Assembly: GCA_025360745.1 (NCBI GenBank) | Contig: JANYBP010000079.1 | Coordinates: forward strand, 1 to 64,000 | Source of the DNA: a bacterium | GTDB lineage: Bacteria > Verrucomicrobiota > Kiritimatiellia > CAIKKV01 > CAIYGI01 | DNA: 64,000 nucleotides | Direction of reading: 5' to 3' | In this document: piece by piece, positions 51,923-61,402 of the stretch | How the letters are laid out: each line of letters opens with the position of its first letter | Numbering within the stretch: the first letter of the stretch is position 1 | The notes under the pieces: generated by a model | What the model was told of the DNA's origin: nothing | Database searches by the model: none | Seen by the model: the letters and a program-made list of their open reading frames with translations, nothing else | Translations under genes and position numbers: made by a program

Positions 51923-52747
51923 ATGGGTCTCAAGTCTTACAAACCGGTTACGGCGGCGATGCGTTTCACGGACGGCTTCACGTTCGATGAAATCACGAAG
52001 TCCCGGCCCGAGCGCGCGCTGACCGAGCCGTATGCCAAGAATGGCGGGCGCAATTCGGCGGGGCGGATCACGGTTCGCCATCAGGGCGGCGGCCACAAGC
52101 GGCTCTACCGCATGATCGATTTCCGCCGCGACAAATACGGCATCCCCGCCAAGGTCGCGGCGATCGAATACGACCCCAATCGTTCGGCGCGCATCGCGCT
52201 GCTGCATTACAAGGACGGCGAGAAGCGCTATATCGTCTGCCCCGTCGGCCTGAAGGTGGGCGCGACGGTGGTTTCCGGGCCGGCGGCCGAGGCCGAGATC
52301 GGCAACATGCTGCCGCTGGCGAACATCCCGGTCGGGCTGGCGATTCACTGTATCGAGCTCGAACGCGGCCGCGGCGGTCAGATCGCCCGTTCGGCGGGCC
52401 AGACGGCGACGCTGATGTCCCGCGAAAGCGGCTTCGCCCAGATCCGCCTGCCCTCGGGGGAAATCCGCAAGATCCGCGTCGAATGCATGGCCACGGTGGG
52501 CCAGGTCGGCAATCTCGAATGGAGTTCGCGCAGTCTGGGCAAGGCCGGACGCAAGCGCTGGCTGGGCGTGCGCCCGACGGTGCGCGGCGTGGCGATGAAT
52601 CCGGTGGACCATCCGATGGGCGGCGGCGAAGGCCGCACCTCGGGCGGCGGACACCCGGTCACCCCGTGGGGTCAGCTCACGAAGGGCAAGAAGACCAGGT
52701 CGCGGCGCAAACCGTCGCAGCGTCGAATTGTCGAACGGAGGAAGTAA
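51923..52747 (+). CDS. rplB: 50S ribosomal protein L2
   Basis: A 274-residue protein needed for peptidyl-transferase centre assembly. [19 protein letters not shown] and [18 protein letters not shown] are intact. It lies 3 nt before rpsS. Confidence 0.97.
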   Translation: MGLKSYKPVTAAMRFTDGFTFDEITKSRPERALTEPYAKNGGRNSAGRITVRHQGGGHKRLYRMIDFRRDKYGIPAKVAAIEYDPNRSARIALLHYKDGEKRYIVCPVGLKVGATVVSGPAAEAEIGNMLPLANIPVGLAIHCIELERGRGGQIARSAGQTATLMSRESGFAQIRLPSGEIRKIRVECMATVGQVGNLEWSSRSLGKAGRKRWLGVRPTVRGVAMNPVDHPMGGGEGRTSGGGHPVTPWGQLTKGKKTRSRRKPSQRRIVERRK

Positions 52748-52750
52748 GCG

Positions 52751-53035
52751 ATGGGACGATCACTTAAAAAGGGGCCGTTCGTTCAGGACAAGCTGCTCGC
52801 CAAGGTCGAGAGCATGAACAAGAGCGGGGAAAAGCGCGTCGTGAAGACCTGGTCCCGGAGTTCGATGGTCGTGCCAGATTTCATTGGACACACGATCGCG
52901 GTGCACAACGGCAAGCAGCATATTCCGGTTTACATCAGCGAGAACATGGTTGGTCACCGCCTGGGTGAGTTCGCGGCGACGCGCATTTTCCGCAAGCACG
53001 GCGTGCATGTGGACAAGACGGCGGCTTTGAAGTAG
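52751..53035 (+). CDS. rpsS: 30S ribosomal protein S19
   Basis: A 94-residue head protein. [16 protein letters not shown] and [20 protein letters not shown] are conserved. Confidence 0.97.
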   Translation: MGRSLKKGPFVQDKLLAKVESMNKSGEKRVVKTWSRSSMVVPDFIGHTIAVHNGKQHIPVYISENMVGHRLGEFAATRIFRKHGVHVDKTAALK

Positions 53036-53060
53036 CGGTTGAAGTTTGGCGGGGCGCCGG

Positions 53061-53546
53061 ATGCGAAGCGAATGGCGCGGGCGGGCGGCGCGGGCCGGTT
53101 GCTGGTTGGCGCTGCTGGCGCCGGCGGCGGCGGTGGGCGCGGATGGAGGAGTCTCGAATCTCGAGACGCGGGTGGCGGTGCTGGCGGAGGCGTTGGGCGA
53201 GGCGCGCGCGGAGGCGGACGGTCTGCGGGCGCGGCTCGAACGGCGCGGCTGGCAGCTGGCGGGCGGCGGCGCGGTGGCGTCGCCGGCGGGCGTCGGCGAG
53301 GCGGCCGGGGCGGTCTGGCAGATTCGCGCGCTGAACGAGGCGCTGGGAGTGGTGGTGGTGGATGCCGGCCGGCGGGCGGGTCTGAGGCCCGGCATGCGGC
53401 TGGCGGTGGTCCGCGGGACGCGTGGCGTGGCCGCGGTGAGAGTGGTGGATGTCCGCGAACGGATCGCGGGGGCTGTGCTCGAACGAAGCGAGACGGCGCC
53501 GCGTCCGGGAGACCGGCTGGTGCTGCTGGCCGGGCGCGGGGAATAG
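53061..53546 (+). CDS. Predicted exported protein embedded in the S10 cluster
   Basis: A 161-residue protein not related to ribosomal proteins. An Arg-rich N-terminus and a hydrophobic core (AGCWLALLAPAAAVGA) form a likely signal peptide. A short coiled coil (VAVLAEALGEARAEADGLRA) leads to a small beta-rich domain (VVVVDAGRRAGLRPGMRLAV, then VRVVDVRERIAGAV). That domain is like the PDZ-adjacent 'GxxxGLRPGM' modules of envelope proteins in PVC bacteria. The start is ATG 53061, or TTG 53046. Position between rpsS and rplV is not the standard arrangement. Codon use is strongly GC-biased like its neighbours, so no recent transfer is suggested. Confidence 0.6.
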   Translation: MRSEWRGRAARAGCWLALLAPAAAVGADGGVSNLETRVAVLAEALGEARAEADGLRARLERRGWQLAGGGAVASPAGVGEAAGAVWQIRALNEALGVVVVDAGRRAGLRPGMRLAVVRGTRGVAAVRVVDVRERIAGAVLERSETAPRPGDRLVLLAGRGE

Positions 53547-53558
53547 GGAAGCGATTTT

Positions 53559-53927
53559 ATGGAAGTCAAAGCCAAATCGAAATACGTGCGGGTGTCGTCG
53601 AGCAAGATGCGTACGCTGGCCCAGGCGATCCAGGGGCGTCCGGTCGCCGAGGCCATGCATATCGCGCAGTTCAGCCCGCGCAAGGCGGGCTTGCTGGTGG
53701 GACGGACGCTCAAGTCCGCCGTGGCGAACGCCGAAAACAACGCCAAGATTCCGGCGGACCGCCTGCGTGTCAAGGAGGCCGTGATCCAGATCGGCCCCAC
53801 GCTCAAGCGCTCGTGGCCGCGGGCGCGGGGCATGGCCAGCCCGATCAAGAAGCACACCAGCCATATTGTAATTACAGTGACGGATGACGTGGCCTCGCCT
53901 TCGCGGCAGGCGGCGGGGAAGGAGTAA
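53559..53927 (+). CDS. rplV: 50S ribosomal protein L22
   Basis: A 122-residue tunnel protein with RVSSSKMRTLAQAIQGRPV and the hairpin region KRSWPRARGMASPIKKHTSH. It starts 12 nt after the exported-protein gene, with GGGAAGCG as a weak ribosome site. Confidence 0.96.
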   Translation: MEVKAKSKYVRVSSSKMRTLAQAIQGRPVAEAMHIAQFSPRKAGLLVGRTLKSAVANAENNAKIPADRLRVKEAVIQIGPTLKRSWPRARGMASPIKKHTSHIVITVTDDVASPSRQAAGKE

Positions 53928-53931
53928 TCGC

Positions 53932-54600
53932 GTGGGCCAGAAGGTAAATCCGATCGCGCTGGGAGTCTCAGTCAACAAGGACTGGCGGTCGCGCTGGTAT
54001 GCCAGCAAGAAAGATTTCGGCAAGCTGCTGCTGGAGGATCAGAAGATCCGGGCGCTGGTCAAAAAGGAATTGGCGCAGGCGGCGGTGGCCGAGGTGCTGA
54101 TCGAACGCTATGCCAACCGCGTGCGCGTGACGATCTGCACCGCGCGGCCGGGTGTCGTGATCGGGCGCAAGGGCCAGGACATGGACCGCATTCGCGAGAC
54201 CTTGCTGAAGATGACGGGCAAGGAGGTCTACCTGGAGATCCGGGAGATCCGCAGTCCCGACACCAACGCCCAGTTGGTGTCCGAGAACATCGCGGTGCAG
54301 TTGCAGCGGCGCATTTCGTTCCGCCGGGCGCTCAAGCGCGCGATCAAGATGGCGATGGAACTGGGCGTCAAGGGCGTGCGGATTCGCGTCGCCGGTCGTC
54401 TGGGCGGGTCGGAACTGGCCCGTACGGAGTGGTACAAGGAAGGCACGATTCCCCTGCACACCCTGCGCGCCAACATCGAATATGGTTTCACCGATTGCCA
54501 CACCACGGCCGGTTTGATCGGCATCAAGGTCTGGATTTGCAAGGAAAAAGAAGAGCCGGAACGGGCGGGAAAGGGTCGTAACAATGCCGCTTATGCCTAA
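53932..54600 (+). CDS. rpsC: 30S ribosomal protein S3
   Basis: A 222-residue protein that starts at GTG 53932 with AAGGAG seven nt upstream. The KH domain has the GXXG loop (GVVIGRKGQDMDRI), and the C-terminal domain VKGVRIRVAGRLGGSELART is present. Confidence 0.96.
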   Translation: MGQKVNPIALGVSVNKDWRSRWYASKKDFGKLLLEDQKIRALVKKELAQAAVAEVLIERYANRVRVTICTARPGVVIGRKGQDMDRIRETLLKMTGKEVYLEIREIRSPDTNAQLVSENIAVQLQRRISFRRALKRAIKMAMELGVKGVRIRVAGRLGGSELARTEWYKEGTIPLHTLRANIEYGFTDCHTTAGLIGIKVWICKEKEEPERAGKGRNNAAYA

Positions 54601-55009
54601 ACGCGTGCTGCACCGCATGGTGCAGCGCGGAACGATGCGGGGAATCGCGCACTCCGGCACTTCGCTGGCGTACGGCGAGTACGGACTCAAGGCGCTCGGC
54701 CGCTGCTGGTTGAAGGCCATTCAGATGGAAGCCTGCCGCGTGGCCTTGAACCGCCACATGAAGCGGCGCGGCAAGGTCTGGATGCGGGTTTTCCCGAGCA
54801 AGCCGATCAGCAAGAAGCCCGCTGAAACCCGGCAGGGCAAGGGCAAGGGCGATCCGGCGTACTGGGCGGCGGTGGTGCGGCCGGGCATGATGCTGTTCGA
54901 AATCGACGGCGTGCCCGAGGCTCAGGCGCGCGAGGCGCTGCGCCTGGCGGCCGGCAAACTGCCCATTCGGACGTCGTTTATCAAGCGCGCCCATGGCGCG
55001 ACGGTCTGA
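54584..55009 (+). CDS. rplP: 50S ribosomal protein L16
   Basis: A 141-residue protein near the A site. The start is slightly divergent ([20 protein letters not shown]); [20 protein letters not shown] and [14 protein letters not shown]-like [20 protein letters not shown] follow. It overlaps rpsC by 17 bp; ATG 54593 is an alternative start. Confidence 0.95.
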   Translation: MPLMPKRVLHRMVQRGTMRGIAHSGTSLAYGEYGLKALGRCWLKAIQMEACRVALNRHMKRRGKVWMRVFPSKPISKKPAETRQGKGKGDPAYWAAVVRPGMMLFEIDGVPEAQAREALRLAAGKLPIRTSFIKRAHGATV

Positions 55010-55020
55010 GGAGACGGACG

Positions 55021-55227
55021 ATGAACGCTGCGAAAAAACTTCGTGATATGACATTGGAAGAGCTGCAACAGCAGGGCGTGGAATGGCGGTCGGAGCTTGT
55101 CAATCTCCGCATCCGTAAATCGGCCAGCCAGATCGAGCAGCCTTCGCGGATCAGGATCCTGCGGCGATCGATCGCCAGGGTTGAAACGGTGCTGCGCGAA
55201 CGGGCGCGGAAGGAGCAGGTAGCATGA
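55021..55227 (+). CDS. rpmC: 50S ribosomal protein L29
   Basis: A 68-residue helical hairpin at the tunnel exit ([20 protein letters not shown], then [14 protein letters not shown]). It overlaps rpsQ by 4 bp. Confidence 0.95.
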   Translation: MNAAKKLRDMTLEELQQQGVEWRSELVNLRIRKSASQIEQPSRIRILRRSIARVETVLRERARKEQVA

Positions 55228-55499
55228 CGGAGGCAGCGGCGAACGAGCGCGGCGTTCGCAAGGAACGCACCGGGATTGTGGTGAGCGACCGGATGGCGAA
55301 GACGATCGTCGTACTGGTGGAGCGGAAGAAACCGCATCCCCTTTACGGCAAGGTCATCCGTAATCTCAAGAAATTTTACGCCCATGACGAGGAACGTCAG
55401 GCCAAGGTGGGCGACACGGTGCTGATCGTGGAGACACGGCCCCTGAGCAAGCTGAAGCGCTGGCGGCTGCTGACGGTTGTGGCGCGCGCAAAAGGCTGA
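55224..55499 (+). CDS. rpsQ: 30S ribosomal protein S17
   Basis: A 91-residue OB-fold protein with [20 protein letters not shown] and [20 protein letters not shown]. Confidence 0.96.
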   Translation: MTEAAANERGVRKERTGIVVSDRMAKTIVVLVERKKPHPLYGKVIRNLKKFYAHDEERQAKVGDTVLIVETRPLSKLKRWRLLTVVARAKG

Positions 55500-55519
55500 T
55501 CCCGGAGGGGGAAGCGACA

Positions 55520-55885
55520 ATGATTCAAGAGGAAAGTTATCTCGAGGTTGCCGACAACACGGGCGCGAAGCGTTGCGCCTGTTTTCGCATCCTTGGCCAG
55601 AACAAACGCTACGCGCACGTCGGCGACGTGATCCGGGTGGCCATCAAGGAAGCACAGCCCACCGGCATGGTCAAGAAAGGCCAGGTTTGCCGCGCGGTGA
55701 TCGTGCGCACGGTGGCCCAGATTCGCCGGCCGGACGGTTCGTATCTGCGCTTCGACAACAACGCCTGCGTGCTGGTGGACGACAAGCTTAATCCGCTGGG
55801 CACGCGTATTTTTGGCCCGGTGGCGCGGGAATTGCGCGACAAGAACTACATGAAAATCGTTTCGCTCGCGCCCGAAGTGCTCTAA
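55520..55885 (+). CDS. rplN: 50S ribosomal protein L14
   Basis: A 121-residue protein with [20 protein letters not shown] and the C-terminal [20 protein letters not shown]. Confidence 0.97.
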   Translation: MIQEESYLEVADNTGAKRCACFRILGQNKRYAHVGDVIRVAIKEAQPTGMVKKGQVCRAVIVRTVAQIRRPDGSYLRFDNNACVLVDDKLNPLGTRIFGPVARELRDKNYMKIVSLAPEVL

Positions 55886-55897
55886 GGGGTTTTACCG

Positions 55898-56218
55898 ATG
55901 AAGATCAAACGCAACGACATTGTAGTGGCGACCCGCGGCCGGGACGGTCAGGGCAAGGGCAAGACCGGCAAGGTCCTGCAGGTTGACCCGCTGGCGGGCC
56001 GCGTGCTGGTCGAGGGCATCAACCTCGTGACCAAGCATGTCAAGAAGTCGCAGGACTACCCCAAGGGCGGCATTATTCACAAGGAAGCGCCGATGGCCGT
56101 CGCCAATCTCGCCCTCTACTGTCCGCACTGCAAAAAAGGCGTGCGTGTCCGTGGGGTGGTCGAGGCCGGCAAACGGGTTCGGCATTGCGCCAAGTGCGGC
56201 CACGGATTCGACGCTTAG
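55898..56218 (+). CDS. rplX: 50S ribosomal protein L24 with C-terminal zinc-ribbon-like motif
   Basis: A 106-residue assembly-initiation protein. The KOW domain (KTGKVLQVDPLAGRVLVEGI) and KHVKKSQDYPKGGIIHKEAP are conserved. The tail carries CPHC and CAKC, a four-Cys zinc-ribbon-like pair that many bacterial L24 proteins lack. Confidence 0.95.
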   Translation: MKIKRNDIVVATRGRDGQGKGKTGKVLQVDPLAGRVLVEGINLVTKHVKKSQDYPKGGIIHKEAPMAVANLALYCPHCKKGVRVRGVVEAGKRVRHCAKCGHGFDA

Positions 56219-56229
56219 GAGGTTTTTGG

Positions 56230-56775
56230 ATGAGCGGATTGCAGACCAAGTATCGCCAGGAAATCGCGCCGGCGCTCAAGCAAGCGCTGAAGATGAGCAA
56301 CGACATGCAGGTGCCGCGTGTGCTCAAGGTGGCGATCAACATGGGTTTCAACAGCCAGGTCGACAAGGAGATGATTAAAAACATCGTCGGCGACATGGCC
56401 AAACTTTCCGGCCAAAAGCCGGTTTTGACCAAGGCGCGCAAGAGCATCTCGAACTTCAAGGTGCGCGAAGGCGTGCCGGTGGGCGTCAAGGTGACGCTGC
56501 GCGGCAAGCGCATGTACGATTTCCTGGAGCGCCTGATCGCCGCGGCGCTGCCGCGCGTGCGCGATTTCCGCGGACTGCCGGCGCGCGGGTTTGACGGCCG
56601 CGGCAGTTATACTTTCGGCCTGCAGGAGCAGACGGTGTTTCCGGAGATCAATCCGGATACGGTCAAGCGCGTGCAGGGGATGGATGTTTCGATCGTCACG
56701 TCGGCGGCCACGGATGCCGTGGCGCGCGAGTTGTTGGTGCGCCTCGGGCTGCCGTTGGCCGGGACGCGCAAGTAA
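56230..56775 (+). CDS. rplE: 50S ribosomal protein L5
   Basis: A 181-residue 5S-rRNA-binding protein. LSGQKPVLTKARKSISNFKV and RDFRGLPARGFDGRGSYTFG are conserved. ATG 56230 follows GGAGGTTTTT. Confidence 0.96.
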   Translation: MSGLQTKYRQEIAPALKQALKMSNDMQVPRVLKVAINMGFNSQVDKEMIKNIVGDMAKLSGQKPVLTKARKSISNFKVREGVPVGVKVTLRGKRMYDFLERLIAAALPRVRDFRGLPARGFDGRGSYTFGLQEQTVFPEINPDTVKRVQGMDVSIVTSAATDAVARELLVRLGLPLAGTRK

Positions 56776-56796
56776 TCACGGTTAGGAGGAGTTCCT

Positions 56797-56982
56797 TTGG
56801 CAAAGACCTGTCAGGAAGTTAAAGCCCGCCGCGCGCCGAAATTTTCGTCGCGCAAGGTGAATCGATGCGAGCGCTGCGGTCGGCGGCACGCCTTCATGCG
56901 ACGTTTCAAAGTCTGCCGCATTTGCTTCCGGGAAATGGCCTCGTTCGGCCAGATTCCGGGCGTGGTGAAGGCCAGCTGGTGA
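56797..56982 (+). CDS. rpsN: 30S ribosomal protein S14, zinc-binding type
   Basis: A 61-residue protein starting at TTG 56797 behind a strong AGGAGGA site. CERC and CRIC form the zinc site ([20 protein letters not shown]). This is the short, zinc-containing form. Confidence 0.95.
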   Translation: MAKTCQEVKARRAPKFSSRKVNRCERCGRRHAFMRRFKVCRICFREMASFGQIPGVVKASW

Positions 56983-56995
56983 GGAGAGCAAAGCG

Positions 56996-57391
56996 ATGAG
57001 TATGTCTGATCCGATCGGGGATATGTTGGTGCGCATTCGTAACGCCGGGCAGGCCGGCCTGCGGGTTGTGACCATGCCGTACTCCAAGGTCAAGGCCGAG
57101 GTCGCCCGCATCCTGAAGCAGGAAGGCTTCGTCGGCGATTTCGTGGTCGAGACCGAGGGCGTCAAGCGGTCGCTGCGCGTGTTTCTTAAATTTCGCGGCG
57201 GACATTCGATCATCGTGGGGCTGCGCCGGATCAGCCGGCCCGGTCTGCGGCGGTATGTCGGATGCACGGAAATCCCGCGCGTGCTCGGGGGCATGGGCAT
57301 CACGATTCTGAGCACGCCGGGCGGCGTGTTGAGCGATCGCGAGGCCCGGCAGCGGCGCCTGGGCGGAGAGCTGTTGTGCACGGTCTGGTGA
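56996..57391 (+). CDS. rpsH: 30S ribosomal protein S8
   Basis: A 131-residue protein. SDPIGDMLVRIRNAGQAGLR and the C-terminal GMGITILSTPGGVLSDREAR are conserved. S8 is the usual spc-operon repressor; no leader copy of its binding site was recognised. Confidence 0.96.
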   Translation: MSMSDPIGDMLVRIRNAGQAGLRVVTMPYSKVKAEVARILKQEGFVGDFVVETEGVKRSLRVFLKFRGGHSIIVGLRRISRPGLRRYVGCTEIPRVLGGMGITILSTPGGVLSDREARQRRLGGELLCTVW

Positions 57392-57426
57392 TGCCGGACC
57401 GGCCATTTTCGGGGAGAGTTTAAATC

Positions 57427-57957
57427 ATGTCCAGAATCGGAAAAAAACCAGTGCCGATCCCGAACGGAGTGACCGTTCAGGCGGTCGGCGGCAAAGTGCG
57501 CGCCAAGGGGCCGAAAGGCGAACTCAGTCTGGCGTTGCCCGAGGGCGTCGAGGCCGCGGTGGAAAAGGGGCAGGTCTGCGTGACAGTCGCCGACGCCGCC
57601 CAGAGCGGGAGCCTGCACGGGCTGGGCCGCAGCCTGGTCTCCAATCTGCTGGCGGGCGTGGCCCAGGGCTATGTCAAGGAACTGCAGTTGGAGGGCGTCG
57701 GATTCCGCGCGTCCGTCCAGGGCGCGACGCTGACGATGGCGCTCGGCTACTCCCATCCCATCGTCTTCGCGGTGCCGACCGGCGTTCAGGTGACGGTCAA
57801 GGACACCAAGATCACGGTCGCCGGCGCGGACAAGCACATGGTCGGCGACACGGCGGCCCGCATTCGTTCCTTTTATCCCCCGGAGCCGTACAAGGGCAAG
57901 GGAGTTCGTTACACAGATGAGCATATCCGGCGTAAGACCGGCAAGACGGTGGCGTGA
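57427..57957 (+). CDS. rplF: 50S ribosomal protein L6
   Basis: A 176-residue protein with MSRIGKKPVPIPNGVTVQAV and the C-terminal EPYKGKGVRYTDEHIRRKTG. Confidence 0.97.
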   Translation: MSRIGKKPVPIPNGVTVQAVGGKVRAKGPKGELSLALPEGVEAAVEKGQVCVTVADAAQSGSLHGLGRSLVSNLLAGVAQGYVKELQLEGVGFRASVQGATLTMALGYSHPIVFAVPTGVQVTVKDTKITVAGADKHMVGDTAARIRSFYPPEPYKGKGVRYTDEHIRRKTGKTVA

Positions 57958-57960
57958 CGC

Positions 57961-58314
57961 ATGAAACAGACTATTCGAAGCGAGGCGCGGATCAGGCGCC
58001 ATGTGCGCATCCGGCGCGTGGTGCGCGGGACGGCCGTGCGGCCGCGGATGTGCGTGCACGTGTCCAACCGGCACATCCAGGTGCAATTCGTGGATGACGA
58101 CAAAGGCGTGACGCTGGCGGCGGTCTCCACCATGGGCGAGGCGGCCGTGGGGCGGAAGTCGCTGGACGGCGCCAAGCAGATCGGCCAGAAGGCGGCCGAA
58201 ACGGCCCAGGGCAAGGGCATCTCGGCGGTCGTGTTCGATCGCGGCGGGTTTGCGTTTCACGGACGGGTAAAGGCCATTGCCGACGCGGCTCGCGCAGCCG
58301 GGTTGAAATTTTAA
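57961..58314 (+). CDS. rplR: 50S ribosomal protein L18
   Basis: A 117-residue 5S-binding protein. [20 protein letters not shown] and [20 protein letters not shown] are conserved. Confidence 0.96.
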   Translation: MKQTIRSEARIRRHVRIRRVVRGTAVRPRMCVHVSNRHIQVQFVDDDKGVTLAAVSTMGEAAVGRKSLDGAKQIGQKAAETAQGKGISAVVFDRGGFAFHGRVKAIADAARAAGLKF

Positions 58315-58331
58315 GGCGCGGAGAACAAGGC

Positions 58332-58850
58332 ATGAATGATGGACGGAACCGGAATCGACGCACATCGCGGAACGTGGAACATACGCCCAGCGATATCGAA
58401 GAGCGCGTGGTGTTTGTGAACCGCACCGCCAAGGTTGTCAAGGGCGGACGGCGCTTCAGTTTCAGCGCGGTCGTCGTGGTCGGAGACCGCAAGGGCCGCG
58501 TGGGCTACGGCTTCGGCAAGGCCAACGAGGTGGCGGACGCGATCCGCAAGGGCGGGGAGATCGCGCGCCGCTCCATGTTCCGCGTGACCATGCAGGATCG
58601 CACGATTCCGCACGAGGTCACGGGCCATTGCGACGGCGGACGGGTGATGCTCAAACCCGCATCGCCGGGAACCGGCGTGATCGCCGGCGGCGGCATGCGC
58701 CCGGTGATCGAATTGTCGGGAATTCAGGACGTCTTGTCCAAATCATTCGGCAGTGGAAACAAACTCAACGCCGTCAAGGCGACGATTGCGGCTCTGCAGT
58801 CGCTGCGTTCGCACGAGGAAATCAAGGCCAGCCGGATTTTGGAAGGTTGA
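58332..58850 (+). CDS. rpsE: 30S ribosomal protein S5
   Basis: A 172-residue accuracy protein. [20 protein letters not shown] and [20 protein letters not shown] are conserved. It is followed directly by rplO; rpmD (L30), often found here, is absent. Confidence 0.96.
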   Translation: MNDGRNRNRRTSRNVEHTPSDIEERVVFVNRTAKVVKGGRRFSFSAVVVVGDRKGRVGYGFGKANEVADAIRKGGEIARRSMFRVTMQDRTIPHEVTGHCDGGRVMLKPASPGTGVIAGGGMRPVIELSGIQDVLSKSFGSGNKLNAVKATIAALQSLRSHEEIKASRILEG

Positions 58851-58888
58851 ACGCGGCCCCCGCGGGGGCGCGCGCCGAAAGGGATCGC

Positions 58889-59350
58889 ATGAAACTGCAC
58901 ACCATGACCAATAACCCGGGAGCGCGCAGCACACCCAAGCGCTTTGGGCGCGGCTGCGGCTCGGGGCTGGGCAAGACCTCCGGGCGCGGACACAAGGGGC
59001 AATACGCGCGTTCGGGGCATAAATACCGGGCGGCCTTCGAGGGCGGCCAGATGCCGCTGATCCGCCGCCTGCCCAAGCGCGGCTTTACGAACGCCCTGCG
59101 CGGCGTCTGGGTTCCGGTCAACCTCGGCCGTCTGGGCGTCTTTGCGGACGGCACGAAGGTGACCCCGGAACTGCTGGTCGAGAAAGGCCTGGCGCGCGGC
59201 AGACTGGATGGGATCAAAATTCTGGGCGGCGGCGTCCTGAAGGCGAAACTGACCGTGCAGGCGCACGCCTTTAGCGCGGCCGCCAAGGCGGCGATCGAGG
59301 CGGCCGGCGGAAGTTGCGAAACGATCGGCGGCGCGCAGCCGAAGGGCTGA
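58889..59350 (+). CDS. rplO: 50S ribosomal protein L15
   Basis: A 153-residue protein. [20 protein letters not shown] and [20 protein letters not shown] are conserved. ATG 58889 follows AAAGGGA. Confidence 0.96.
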   Translation: MKLHTMTNNPGARSTPKRFGRGCGSGLGKTSGRGHKGQYARSGHKYRAAFEGGQMPLIRRLPKRGFTNALRGVWVPVNLGRLGVFADGTKVTPELLVEKGLARGRLDGIKILGGGVLKAKLTVQAHAFSAAAKAAIEAAGGSCETIGGAQPKG

Positions 59351-59384
59351 GCCGGATAACGGCGCGTTCAAGGAATTAACGGTT

Positions 59385-60737
59385 ATGTTGTCGGCATTCA
59401 CAAACAGTTTCAAGATTCCCGAACTGCGCCAGCGCATTCTCTTCACGATGGGCCTGATGTTCGTGGTCCGCATCGTGGGCAACATTCCCACGCCGGGGGT
59501 GGACAGCGCGGCCGTTCAGGCGATCATCCGCGATCTGCAGGCCAGCGCGGGCGGCGGCTTCCTGGGGCTGTTCGACATGTTCAGCGGCGGTGCGCTGAGC
59601 AACCTCGCCATCGGCGCCCTGGGCATCATGCCCTACATCAGCGCCTCGATCATCATGCAGTTGCTGACGGCCGTCGTGCCGACCCTGGGCCGGTTGTCGC
59701 GCGAGGGCGACGCGGGACGCCAGAAGATCATCCAGTATTCGCGCTACATGACCGTGGGACTGAGCCTGGTTCAGGGCTATTTCATGGCCGTCACGCTGGA
59801 GCATCCGGAGGCGCTGGGGATTCAGCATGCGATCGTGCTGAATCCGGGTCTGGCTTTCGAGTTGACGACGGTCCTGACCATGACCACCGGCTCGTTGTTG
59901 ATCATGTGGCTGGGCGAACAGATCACCCAGCGCGGCATCGGCAACGGCATTTCGCTGATCATCACCGAAGGCATTGTCAGCCGCCTGCCGGGCGCGATCA
60001 ACGCGACCTACAACATGGTGCTGCGTCCGACCGAAAACGGCGGCAGCGATTTCCTGGTTTTCCATCTGATCGGTCTGCTGGGCATGCTCTTCCTGGTGAT
60101 CGCCGCCACCGTGGCCTTGACGCAGGGACAGCGCAAGGTGGCGATCCAGTACGCCAAGCGCGTGGTAGGGCGCAAGGTCTACGGCGGGCAGCAGACCTAT
60201 ATGCCGCTGCGGGTCAATTATTCCGGCGTCATGCCGATCATTTTCGCCCAGTCCCTGCTGATGTTCCCGACCATGCTGCTGGGCCGTCTGCCCTGGAATT
60301 TCACCAAGACGCTGGCCGCGCATTTGAGCATGGACACCGGCTTGTACATGGTGCTTTATGGTCTGCTGATTCTGTTCTTCTCGTACTTCTGGGTGGCCAC
60401 GCAATTCAATCCCACGCAGGTCGCCGACGATTTGAAGAAATACGGCGGCTACGTGCCGGGCATCCGGCCGGGCCGCGCGACGGGCGAATTCCTGGACAAC
60501 ACCATGACGCGCATCACCTTCGCCGGCGCGGTCTTTCTGACCGTCATCGCCGTGATTCCCACCATCATGTCGCGCAAATTCAACGTGTCGTGGCTGGTGG
60601 CCTCGTTCTTCGGCGGGACCAGTCTTTTGATCACGGTCGGTGTGATGCTCGACACGATGCGCCAGGTGGAATCGCACCTGCTGACGCGGCATTACGACGG
60701 CTTCCTGAAACGTGGCAAGTTGCGGTCGCGGCGCTGA
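59385..60737 (+). CDS. secY: Protein translocase subunit SecY
   Basis: A 450-residue, ten-span channel of the Sec translocon. The N-terminal SFKIPELRQRILFTMGLMFV, plug-region segment and GIGNGISLIITEGIVSRLPG are present, and the cytoplasmic loop RRVPIQYAKRVVG-like KVAIQYAKRVVGRKVYGGQQ too. SecE lies at 35741. Confidence 0.97.
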   Translation: MLSAFTNSFKIPELRQRILFTMGLMFVVRIVGNIPTPGVDSAAVQAIIRDLQASAGGGFLGLFDMFSGGALSNLAIGALGIMPYISASIIMQLLTAVVPTLGRLSREGDAGRQKIIQYSRYMTVGLSLVQGYFMAVTLEHPEALGIQHAIVLNPGLAFELTTVLTMTTGSLLIMWLGEQITQRGIGNGISLIITEGIVSRLPGAINATYNMVLRPTENGGSDFLVFHLIGLLGMLFLVIAATVALTQGQRKVAIQYAKRVVGRKVYGGQQTYMPLRVNYSGVMPIIFAQSLLMFPTMLLGRLPWNFTKTLAAHLSMDTGLYMVLYGLLILFFSYFWVATQFNPTQVADDLKKYGGYVPGIRPGRATGEFLDNTMTRITFAGAVFLTVIAVIPTIMSRKFNVSWLVASFFGGTSLLITVGVMLDTMRQVESHLLTRHYDGFLKRGKLRSRR

Positions 60738-60751
60738 AGCGAAAGGGTTCC

Positions 60752-61402
60752 ATGCGAGCGATCATTCTTCTGGGCGCGCCGGGAGCCGGCAAGGGCACGC
60801 TGGCCGACGGCATCAAGGCCGCCAGCCGGTTTCAGCATGTGGCCACGGGCGACATGCTGCGCGCCGCGCTGAAGCAGGGGACGCCGGTGGGACGCGAGGC
60901 CGAAGCCTTCATGAAGCGCGGCGAGCTGGTGCCCGACGAGGTTATTTTCAAACTGGTCGAGGCCCGCATCGGCGCGGGCGACGACGGATTTATGTTCGAC
61001 GGCTTTCCGCGCACCCTGGCGCAGGCCGAGCGGTTGGACGCCCTGCTGGCGGCGCACGGCGGGAAGGTCGATCATGTGTTTCTGCTGGATGCCAAGCGCG
61101 CGCTGCTGCTGTCGCGTCTGACGGGTCGCCGTGTTTGCCGCGCCTGCGGCGCGGTCTATCACGTCGTCAACATCCCGCCCAGGCGGGCGGGTGTCTGCGA
61201 CGCCTGCGGCGGCGAGTTGTACCAGCGCGCGGACGACCAGGAGGCGACGATCGCGAACCGCCTGGATGTGTACGAGCGGCAGACCGCCCCGCTGATCGCC
61301 TATTACGAGCGGCAGGGCGTGTTGACGCGCGTGGACGCCGCGCGCGAACGGCGGGAGTCGGTCGCCGCGATCGTGGCCGCGGCGGCGGACCGCGGGCGAT
61401 GA
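60752..61402 (+). CDS. adk: Adenylate kinase, zinc-LID type
   Basis: A 216-residue protein that interconverts ATP + AMP and 2 ADP. P-loop GAPGAGKGT, NMP-binding site DGFPRTLAQAERLD. The long LID carries a four-Cys zinc site (CRAC and CDAC). It overlaps map by 4 bp; the secY-adk-map order is standard. Confidence 0.96.
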   Translation: MRAIILLGAPGAGKGTLADGIKAASRFQHVATGDMLRAALKQGTPVGREAEAFMKRGELVPDEVIFKLVEARIGAGDDGFMFDGFPRTLAQAERLDALLAAHGGKVDHVFLLDAKRALLLSRLTGRRVCRACGAVYHVVNIPPRRAGVCDACGGELYQRADDQEATIANRLDVYERQTAPLIAYYERQGVLTRVDAARERRESVAAIVAAAADRGR

